From assembly GCF_002954725.1 (NCBI RefSeq), contig NZ_MSCQ01000001.1, positions 1,799,200-1,863,199 of the forward strand: 64,000 nucleotides of DNA, read 5' to 3'. Every line of letters starts with the position of its first letter. Position 1 is the stretch's first letter. Source of the DNA: Photobacterium phosphoreum (lineage in GTDB: Bacteria; Pseudomonadota; Gammaproteobacteria; Enterobacterales; Vibrionaceae). The position numbers and the translations under genes were made by a program. Below the pieces are notes generated by a model that saw only the letters and a program-made list of their open reading frames with translations, was not told the DNA's origin and did no database searches. Positions 57,150 to 64,000 of this stretch are shown piece after piece.

Positions 57150-58574
57150 TTATACTTGTAACGCTAACCACTGTGCCAACTCTGACCGTGATATTTTCAC
57201 ACTTTGCGTAAAGCTTTCTGGTAATGCAAGATAACGCACAGGTCGCTTATGAGGTGCCACATTTTGCGACATATAAGTAATTAACTCATCCATCAGATAA
57301 TTATCTAACGGCTGAGCTGTGGTTAATATCGCTACGGGCCTGGCACCAAAATCATGATCAGCCACAGGTAGCACAATCACTTGGTTAACCGCCGAATGTT
57401 GTAATAATACCTGCTCAATATCTTCTGGCTGCACATTTTCACCACCAGAAATAAACATATTATCGGCTCGACCACGAATAAATAATTCGTCATCATGCCA
57501 CTCACCTACATCTTTGGTGGCAAACCAATCATCATCGTCATTACATCCCAATAACGAGAAAATAGTCTTATTGCGGTAATATCCCAGACATAGCACATTA
57601 CCACGTACCCAAATTTCACCATCGCGTAAAATAAGCTCACGATGTGGCAAAACAGTACCGACGCCAGCACTACTATTCGCACGTTTAACGGTTATGGTTG
57701 ATGCCATCTCTGTCATCCCATAACCATTCCAACATTCAATCCCGGCTTGTTCAGCCGCAGTGGTTAAACTCACAGGGATCGTCGCACCACCTAATAATAC
57801 CTGTTGTAATTGATGTTGCTGTGCATATTCAGAATCAAGGAAGCGTTGTAACTGCGTCGGAACCAATGATGCATGACTCACCCACTGTAAGGCTTGTTGG
57901 TGTAATTTTGGCTCCACAACAACAATTCTTGCACCACGGTATAACCACCGCCAAACAATCGCTAATCCCGAAATATGGAATAACGGTAACGACAATAGCC
58001 AACTATCATCAGCGGTAAACGTCATTTGCTTTAATAACCCACGGGCACTGGCTAAATGTGATTGCGCATGATGCACAACTGCTTTAGGAGAACCAGTAGA
58101 GCCTGATGTTAATGTTAGCGAAACAGGACGGTGTTCCTGCCACATCACAGGAATAATACGTTCAGACGTCATCGCAGGGATCAAAGATAACGTCGATCCG
58201 GGCAATGACTCAGCTGCATCTATCTCTGGACACCAAATGTGATCATTTCCCAATACCGTTAATTGCTCCATTAACGCCTTGGGTGGCAACTTAGGATTAA
58301 GGCCAACATAACGGGCACCAACACGAATAATGGCTAATAACAGCCACAACACGTCGATACTATTTGGTGCAACCACGGCAACTAATTGATCACGTTTTAC
58401 CCCTTGAGCAACCAACCGTTGAGCATATTTTTCAATATTGGCGGCAACTTCAATCCAATTCCATGTCACAGCGCCTGCATTAACATCACCTAATGCAATC
58501 GCAATTTCTGTTGGTCGTTGCTCAGCCCAATATTGCCAAGGCCACATCTGAAATGCTGCTTTTATTTTTGCCAT
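57150..58574 (-). CDS. menE: o-Succinylbenzoate-CoA ligase
   Basis: 474-residue adenylate-forming enzyme that makes o-succinylbenzoyl-CoA for menaquinone. The AMP-binding motif [15 protein letters not shown], the NGYGMTEM motif and the C-terminal [12 protein letters not shown] lysine segment are visible. It overlaps menC by 13 bases and is last in the men operon. Confidence 0.96.
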   Translation of the reverse strand: MAKIKAAFQMWPWQYWAEQRPTEIAIALGDVNAGAVTWNWIEVAANIEKYAQRLVAQGVKRDQLVAVVAPNSIDVLWLLLAIIRVGARYVGLNPKLPPKALMEQLTVLGNDHIWCPEIDAAESLPGSTLSLIPAMTSERIIPVMWQEHRPVSLTLTSGSTGSPKAVVHHAQSHLASARGLLKQMTFTADDSWLLSLPLFHISGLAIVWRWLYRGARIVVVEPKLHQQALQWVSHASLVPTQLQRFLDSEYAQQHQLQQVLLGGATIPVSLTTAAEQAGIECWNGYGMTEMASTITVKRANSSAGVGTVLPHRELILRDGEIWVRGNVLCLGYYRNKTIFSLLGCNDDDDWFATKDVGEWHDDELFIRGRADNMFISGGENVQPEDIEQVLLQHSAVNQVIVLPVADHDFGARPVAILTTAQPLDNYLMDELITYMSQNVAPHKRPVRYLALPESFTQSVKISRSELAQWLALQV

Positions 58575-59536
58575 ACCACGTCTAATTCAGATAAAGGGAT
58601 CACCGGCAGTTCACAACCAGGCCATGACTGCATTAATTGCGCTTGAAATAATTGCATGGTATCCAACCCCGGGATCACATTCGGAGTTTGCCATTGCGCT
58701 AAGCGTGCTAACTGATTTAAACCCAGACTTGATTCAATACTTGAACTGATCACTGCAATGAGTCCAGCAGCATGTGCTTGCTCAATCAATGAAATACAAC
58801 GCTCAAGCGAACCTATCAAGGTCGGTTTAATGATTATCGCTGCAACACCTGGCTCGGCTTTTACTTCAAACCCAGCATCGCGTACTGTTTCATCCCAAGC
58901 AATATTAATTCCAGTTTGTTGTGCAAACGCCAAACTGTCACTCGGTTCACGACACGGCTCTTCTAGAAAAGCAATGCCACTGCGATGTTCAGGTCGAATA
59001 TATTTAGCAAATTGTTGTGCTTTAAGTGGTGTCCATTGACGATTAGCATCGAGTCGTAATTGCATATCGGGAATGGCTTCAAGAAGCATATTGGCAACGA
59101 TACCGTCACGGACGGCTTCATACATACCGACTTTGATCTTAGCCACTTTCTCACCCGGCATTTGGTTCAAACGTACCACCAAATCATCAGGATCCCCTGA
59201 ACATAATGGCGCTACCAAATAATTACCTGTAGCGGGAAGTTCAGCCGCTAACTCTGCTAATGCACAGCTAATACCAAACGCAACCGATGGCAAAGCAACA
59301 TCAAGATCTAATGTCTCACCAGCGACCCATTGCGAAAGTAACTGTTGTGCTTGCTCGCCAGCTTCCGTTGCAGTCTCAACACTAAATTCTGGTAATGGCG
59401 CAATTTCACCATAAGCCCGTTGTTGATCTTGGCATAACTCAATCACCCAACCTTCACGCGTAATCAACCGTTGATCACGTAAAATAACCCCAGAATCCAT
59501 TGGAAGTTGGTATTGAAATAACTTAGCGCTACGCAT
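58562..59536 (-). CDS. menC: o-Succinylbenzoate synthase
   Basis: 324-residue enolase-superfamily enzyme that dehydrates SHCHC to o-succinylbenzoate. The catalytic lysines lie in KIKVG (about residue 136) and IIKPTLIG; metal ligands are in RLDANRQW and EEPC. It overlaps menE. The usual upstream neighbour menB is not present; the 80 bases before menC hold no gene. Confidence 0.96.
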   Translation of the reverse strand: MRSAKLFQYQLPMDSGVILRDQRLITREGWVIELCQDQQRAYGEIAPLPEFSVETATEAGEQAQQLLSQWVAGETLDLDVALPSVAFGISCALAELAAELPATGNYLVAPLCSGDPDDLVVRLNQMPGEKVAKIKVGMYEAVRDGIVANMLLEAIPDMQLRLDANRQWTPLKAQQFAKYIRPEHRSGIAFLEEPCREPSDSLAFAQQTGINIAWDETVRDAGFEVKAEPGVAAIIIKPTLIGSLERCISLIEQAHAAGLIAVISSSIESSLGLNQLARLAQWQTPNVIPGLDTMQLFQAQLMQSWPGCELPVIPLSELDVVWQK

Positions 59537-59616
59537 TGAATTTCCCTTATATGATGCCAGAGACGTATTAACTAAATCCTCTAGCCAAAAACAAAGTCGC
59601 TCTCGCTTTAACGAGA

Positions 59617-60432
59617 TTATGAATCAATAAAGCTTAATAATGCCGTTGTAAAAGCAACAGGTTGTTCAATATGAATATTATGACCTGCATTATCTATAAC
59701 CGTGATATTTAAGCCACAAGCAGATGCTAATTGGCAAAATTTACTATCATGCTCACCACAAAGATAATGGATGGGTATAGAAAGCTGTTGTAATTGTGGC
59801 AATAATTGTGGCTGTTTAGCGAGTGACGTTGCGAGCATCATTTTCGCAATCCCAGAGCCTAAATTATCACTCCGTTTAGCCACTAAAGCCTGTCGTTGAT
59901 CTACTGTCAGTGATGCAAAAACAGGTTGTTGATACCAATCTTGTAATACATCAACCAATGGCTGTTGTGCAAATCGTGCCGCCCAACGCTGATCATGTTG
60001 ATAGCGAGACTCACGTTCAGCAACCGGTAAACCAAAATGCCCACCTTCAAGCAACACGTTAATTAATCGCGGTGAATCCGTTGTTGCTGTTGAGTGCGTC
60101 GCCAAGGTACACGCATGGTACATCGCTAAACGTGCGCCCATCGAATAACCAATCAGCACATAATCATTAACGCCACGTTGTTTTAACGTTGCCATCAACG
60201 CTTGATGAATAGCAGCAAAGCCGCCATCAAATGCATCGGTGGTTATTTCAGCATCAACAAACGCACTTAACCCATGTCCTGGCAAATCGATGGTAATACA
60301 TTGCTGAGTAGCCGCAAGTTGGCTAATCACATATCGCCAATCACGACCATTACCTAATAAACCATGTAGAAAGACTAATGTAGGCTGGGAAGCATTGGCT
60401 TTAACCCCAAAGGTTTCAGAATAAAGTAGCAT
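59617..60432 (-). CDS. menH: SHCHC synthase MenH (alpha/beta hydrolase)
   Basis: 271-residue alpha/beta-hydrolase-fold lyase that removes pyruvate from SEPHCHC. The nucleophile serine is in GYSMGAR, the oxyanion segment is [10 protein letters not shown], and the terminal histidine is in NAGHNIH. The ATG at 60432 with GAGGT eight bases upstream is preferred over a TTG at 60447. It overlaps the end of menD by 17 bases. Confidence 0.94.
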   Translation of the reverse strand: MLLYSETFGVKANASQPTLVFLHGLLGNGRDWRYVISQLAATQQCITIDLPGHGLSAFVDAEITTDAFDGGFAAIHQALMATLKQRGVNDYVLIGYSMGARLAMYHACTLATHSTATTDSPRLINVLLEGGHFGLPVAERESRYQHDQRWAARFAQQPLVDVLQDWYQQPVFASLTVDQRQALVAKRSDNLGSGIAKMMLATSLAKQPQLLPQLQQLSIPIHYLCGEHDSKFCQLASACGLNITVIDNAGHNIHIEQPVAFTTALLSFIDS

Positions 60433-62149
60433 GCTCGACCTCAGCAAATAACACTTTTAGCATTTCCCCAGCTTCACCGGCTGGCGTTTTGATTTCAACG
60501 AGTGTTGTACCTGCTTGTAATTGCCCCTCACGAATCGCTGTTTCAGCCGCAATTAATGATGTTGGCGCACAATAATGTAAACCAAACATCGCCGCAGCAT
60601 GACTAAATTCAAACCCATGTGGCATGCGATAGAAATCATCTTTTTGCTGATCAGGCACCGGCAGCATGTCAAAAATACCACCGCCATCATTATTGGTTAC
60701 AATAATAACAATCGGATATTGATGTTGATTTAATAAAGATAATGAATTGAGATCATAAAGTAGCGAAGTATCACCAATCAAACACACTAAAGGCGCTTTT
60801 CGAGCCCGTTGCACACCTGCTGTCGTCGCGATTAAACCATCAATACCCGATGCGCCACGGTTAGCAAATGTTGCCGTTGATGGTAATTGAGCACACATAT
60901 CCAGTAATCGGACAATCATGCTATTACCCAAAAATAATTCTGTTGATGGTGCTATCCAATTCATCACCTGCGCCGCTAAGCCCAATTCAGAAAAGTGTGT
61001 GCTGTGTGCTGTGACAATGTCAAAATAACGCTGTGAGGCAGCAACCAACGGCAATGCCCATTGTGAATGTAGAGATTCAGTGGTTAATGCCAACGCTGCG
61101 TGCGCCCATACTTCAATATTGGCTTGAATACGTTGACTACGACGATGATTGGGATCTAATCGACCCGCTAGCGGATCAATCAATAAAAAAGACTGCCACG
61201 TTTGGCTACCAATGAGCTGTAATAACCGTTTTGAAACTAAGCGACCACCAAATTGTAGTAGCACTTGCGCTTGTTGAAGGTGATGCTGGCAGGCCGCATT
61301 TTGTAACCACCCATCAAAACCTGCAAAATCACTGCTGCCACCTGCTTGAGGATCCACCAGCAATGGCCACCCCAACGCAGTCGCTAATTGTTGCACCGCA
61401 TAAAGTTCATTAGCCGCGAGTCGACCCGCCACTATCACCCCTTTCTGGGTACACAATGCTTGCCACTGTACAGGGTCAATTGTTGCAGTTGCTGAAGACA
61501 GTAACGCTTGATGCTGACAATGCGGCGTATGATCCTGCATCCACTCAGCGACAGGGAGTAGATAATCGCTAAAATCGACATCATCGCCATATAATGGCTC
61601 AGGGTAATGGCAATTAAAATGCACCGACCCACCACGTAATTGCTGTTGCTGCATCACATCATCAATAGCGCACAATAACCAATTAGGGCTAATATCCAAA
61701 CTTGGGCTTGGTACATCTAAAAAATGATTAACATGATCAGAAAAAATACCATGCTGCCGAATCGCTTGGTTGGCACCACATTGAATTAATTCAGCGGGAC
61801 GATCAGAAGTTAATAGTACTAGTTTTTCACCAGTTAACCCCGTTTCAGCAACTGCAGGTAATAAATTCGCCACAGCGGTACCCGAAGTCACAATCACGGC
61901 AACGGGAGATTGCGTTGCTTTGGCTAACCCTAATGCTAAAAAGCCTAACCCACGTTCATCAAAATGCGTATGAATCGTCAGCTGGGTTAATTTTGCCGCT
62001 GCTAATGTTAACGGCGTTGAACGAGATCCCGGTGCAATACAAACATGTTGCACTCCAAGTCTCATTAACTCCTCAAGCATTAAACTTGCCCAGCAACCAT
62101 TTAGTGCCGCACGGTATGAGTGGCTAGTCGTTAATGATGGCTGCATCAT
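60416..62149 (-). CDS. menD: SEPHCHC synthase MenD
   Basis: 577-residue thiamine-diphosphate enzyme that joins isochorismate with 2-oxoglutarate. The ThDP/Mg motif runs GDTSLLYDLNSL to NNDGGGIFDMLP near 430-470, and the N-terminal pyrimidine-binding motif is CIAPGSRSTPLT. The stop of menF and this start overlap by four bases (ATGA), and menH overlaps the other end. Confidence 0.97.
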   Translation of the reverse strand: MMQPSLTTSHSYRAALNGCWASLMLEELMRLGVQHVCIAPGSRSTPLTLAAAKLTQLTIHTHFDERGLGFLALGLAKATQSPVAVIVTSGTAVANLLPAVAETGLTGEKLVLLTSDRPAELIQCGANQAIRQHGIFSDHVNHFLDVPSPSLDISPNWLLCAIDDVMQQQQLRGGSVHFNCHYPEPLYGDDVDFSDYLLPVAEWMQDHTPHCQHQALLSSATATIDPVQWQALCTQKGVIVAGRLAANELYAVQQLATALGWPLLVDPQAGGSSDFAGFDGWLQNAACQHHLQQAQVLLQFGGRLVSKRLLQLIGSQTWQSFLLIDPLAGRLDPNHRRSQRIQANIEVWAHAALALTTESLHSQWALPLVAASQRYFDIVTAHSTHFSELGLAAQVMNWIAPSTELFLGNSMIVRLLDMCAQLPSTATFANRGASGIDGLIATTAGVQRARKAPLVCLIGDTSLLYDLNSLSLLNQHQYPIVIIVTNNDGGGIFDMLPVPDQQKDDFYRMPHGFEFSHAAAMFGLHYCAPTSLIAAETAIREGQLQAGTTLVEIKTPAGEAGEMLKVLFAEVEHATLF

Positions 62150-63480
62150 GCGCTTTTATATCCCATATTATCCATAACTGTACCGTCATCAAAACAAGGT
62201 TGCTCAAATAAACTACATAAGGTTGATGTTTTACGATCAAGCTCTTTCCATTCGCTATCAGCTACTGACCCCGGCACAATGCCAGCGCCAGCAAATAAAT
62301 GTAAATCATCACCGCTAATCATCGCACTACGGATCGCCACACAGAATTCACTGTGCTTTTGACCTATATAACCGACAGCACCGCTATACCAACCACGGGC
62401 AAACGGTTCATGCTCTGCAATAAAGTTTAACGCTGCATCACGGGGTAAACCTGCAATCGCAGCCGTAGGTTGCAAACTATCAAGCAAATTAGCACTAAAC
62501 ACAGCATCATTGAGTTGACCATCAATGCTGCGTTTTAAATGTTGCACTTTACGTAACCGTACTAACTCCGGCACCGGTGAAACATTCATTGATTCACATT
62601 GCGGTACTAAACGTCCCACGATGTCATCAACCACTAATCTATTTTCATAGCCATTTTTAGTATCAGCTAACAGCCATTCAGCTAATTGCTGATCTTCTTG
62701 ATTATCAGCTCCACGTCCAATAGTACCAGCAAGAGCTTCTGTTTGTAGTGCGCGATCATGGCGCTGAAATAACCGTTCAGGGGTTGATCCCACAAAACAA
62801 TGCTCAGCATCAAGTGCCATCAGAAAATGGAAACTATTACTGTTACTTGCTCGGCTAGCCTTTAGTAATTGCGCGGGTAATACCGGATGATCCAGTTGTA
62901 ATGTTGTCCGTCGAGCTAACACCACTTTTTCAAATTCATCATTCGCAATCCCCGTTAACGCTTGCTCAATCATGGTTGACCAACCAGCAAAATCAGGGCT
63001 ATAACTACGGCTTAATATTCGACTATCAATATCTGTTACTACTTCAGGATTGGTGGCGATTTTTTGCAGCATCGTTAACATGCGTGGTTTATCATCACTC
63101 ATATTAGCGGCAAGATGCCATTCACCATCTAAACGAATAATTTCAAGTAATGGCAAAAAGAAAAAAGATGAAAGACAACGACGGTTACGATCAGTGTGAC
63201 CATCAAAAGAGCGTCCACCCCATACGCGCTGATCGTCAGCAATGACTTTTTCAGCGATTAACGGATCAGTAAACGTTTTGATTTGCCCTAACGCCACCAC
63301 TTCCTCACGACAATCACGAGATTGCCAATAAAATTTAGGAAATAAAGGTTGGGCATCCATCCAATCAATTAAATCAGTATTTGCAGATAGTTCTAATTTC
63401 ACTACTAATCGTTGTGTTGTTATTGTTGCTTGTTTAATCTTAGCAACCAATAATTCAACGGCTTGTTGTAACGCAGTCAA
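62146..63480 (-). CDS. menF: Isochorismate synthase MenF
   Basis: 444-residue chorismate-binding enzyme converting chorismate to isochorismate, the first menaquinone step. Conserved blocks are EFEKVVLARRTTL, EALAGTIGRGA, QHLKRSIDG, LQPTAAIAGLPRDAA and FAGAGIVPGSV. The start appears to be TTG at 63480 with AGGT seven bases upstream, and no ATG gives a full-length domain. First gene of the men operon. Confidence 0.95.
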   Translation of the reverse strand: MTALQQAVELLVAKIKQATITTQRLVVKLELSANTDLIDWMDAQPLFPKFYWQSRDCREEVVALGQIKTFTDPLIAEKVIADDQRVWGGRSFDGHTDRNRRCLSSFFFLPLLEIIRLDGEWHLAANMSDDKPRMLTMLQKIATNPEVVTDIDSRILSRSYSPDFAGWSTMIEQALTGIANDEFEKVVLARRTTLQLDHPVLPAQLLKASRASNSNSFHFLMALDAEHCFVGSTPERLFQRHDRALQTEALAGTIGRGADNQEDQQLAEWLLADTKNGYENRLVVDDIVGRLVPQCESMNVSPVPELVRLRKVQHLKRSIDGQLNDAVFSANLLDSLQPTAAIAGLPRDAALNFIAEHEPFARGWYSGAVGYIGQKHSEFCVAIRSAMISGDDLHLFAGAGIVPGSVADSEWKELDRKTSTLCSLFEQPCFDDGTVMDNMGYKSA

Positions 63481-63881
63481 GATAACCTCGCTCAGCTAAA
63501 TATCACCAATACGGCTCATCCCTGGCTGAAAAATAAAAAATATGCCAATCATGGACATACTCGATTCTTTGCTAAAAACAGTCATTTTTTCAACGGTTAC
63601 CAAACATGGCAAATCATTGATTATCAGCAAAGAAGAATGATCTGGGTATTCTACCTCACTCAATAGCATCTGACTAATGAAGTAACGTCATTCCTTTTGA
63701 GGATATTTCAGCACAAATAGCTAAACCTTGACGATAACTGTAGTTGATACAACAGCCATGATGGGTTTGAAATAACACAAAACACTGTTTTTCCAAATAT
63801 TGTGCTAAAAGGTGTTCCTTTAAACCAGTTTTATAGTGTAATTTGTGGAGATACCAAAAATTCTCATCAGGAAAGTATTAT
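63481..63881. other. 401-base divergent region between menF and alaA
   Basis: Holds the leaders of menF and alaA. A 204-base reading frame without a proper start lies on the minus strand (listed separately). AGGAAA at about 63869 is the alaA ribosome site. No promoter could be assigned with confidence. Confidence 0.5.
63674..63877 (-). pseudogene. Protein-like reading frame lacking a full-length start codon
   Basis: Sixty-seven codons open from a TAA at 63880-63878 to a TAG at 63676-63674. The translation looks protein-like (YLHKLHYKTGLKEHLL, HHGCCINYSYRQ and AICAEI), but the first available start is a TTG at 63796, giving 40 residues. An ATG in another frame overlaps the 5' end, so a frameshifted small gene is possible. 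It is not recognised; chance is the alternative. Confidence 0.25.
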
Positions 63882-64000
63882 ATGCAAAATTTCGGGATGT
63901 CATCCAAGCTCAATAATGTTTGTTATGATATACGCGGTCCCGTTCTTAAGCATGCTAAACGCATGGAAGAAGAAGGCCAAAAAATACTTAAACTTAACAT
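63882..64000 (+). CDS. alaA: Alanine aminotransferase AlaA (N-terminal fragment at window edge)
   Basis: The first 39 codons of a PLP-dependent aminotransferase, continuing beyond the right edge. The segment SSKLNNVCYDIRGPVLKHA followed by KRMEEEGQKILKLNI is nearly the same as E. coli AlaA (YfbQ), which makes alanine from pyruvate and glutamate. AGGAAA precedes the ATG. Confidence 0.9.
   Translation, partial: MQNFGMSSKLNNVCYDIRGPVLKHAKRMEEEGQKILKLN

Noticed and set aside
63496..63558. 20-codon upstream frame before menF
   Set aside because: No ribosome site and no attenuator-like codon content; not enough to call a leader peptide.

Overview
The window is chromosomal DNA of a low-GC gammaproteobacterium (about 40% GC by eye), most likely a member of the Vibrionaceae such as Photobacterium or a close relative. 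Three things point there. Gene blocks familiar from E. coli and vibrios are kept in order (yejK-yejL-yejM, ydjA-selD-topB, sppA-ansA, yeaC-msrB-gapA-yeaD, yeaG-yeaH-ycgB, fadR-nhaB-dsbB, menFDHCE, alaA). FadR is 283 residues long, as expected for the enlarged vibrio form. A periplasmic cyclic-nucleotide phosphodiesterase resembles CpdP of Aliivibrio fischeri. The species cannot be fixed from the sequence alone. No phage, insertion sequence, CRISPR array, rRNA or tRNA gene was recognised.

Region 1-10.25 kb, minus strand: one tightly packed transcription unit for urea use. The five-gene urea ABC importer (urtABCDE) runs directly into the urease genes (ureD-ureA-ureB-ureC-ureE, a 69-residue membrane protein gene, then ureF, cut by the left edge). 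Several junctions overlap by 1-4 bases, so import, hydrolysis and nickel-centre assembly are probably co-transcribed. The short His-containing protein between ureE and ureF is the least familiar part.

Region 10.7-20.4 kb: a membrane pair like YjiH/YjiG followed by an M20 metallopeptidase; ygbA; the nucleoid protein NdpA (YejK) divergent from yejL and the cardiolipin/LPS-control protein gene yejM; a small lipoprotein; a GAF-GGDEF diguanylate cyclase; and a DUF2975 plus XRE regulator pair.

Region 20.4-36.7 kb: topB, a selenium unit (selD-selU), ydjA and fadH on the minus strand, then sppA and ansA, a GST-like protein, yeaC, a DUF2989 lipoprotein, msrB, gapA, yeaD and a VOC protein. Notable long inverted repeats sit upstream of ygbA, gapA and yeaD.

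Region 37-57 kb: the PrkA kinase/DUF444/SpoVR stress operon, fadR, nhaB, dsbB, a Nudix hydrolase with a UPF0149/SEC-C protein, a YraR-like protein, dusC, ypfJ, cpdP, two small cysteine-cluster proteins, a TIGR02647 protein, a Tim44-like membrane protein with a glutamine tract, a tandem TM2 protein, and a TetR regulator followed by a fused lysophospholipid transporter/acyltransferase.

Region 57-64 kb: the menaquinone operon menF-menD-menH-menC-menE on the minus strand, without menB at its usual place, and the beginning of alaA at the right edge.
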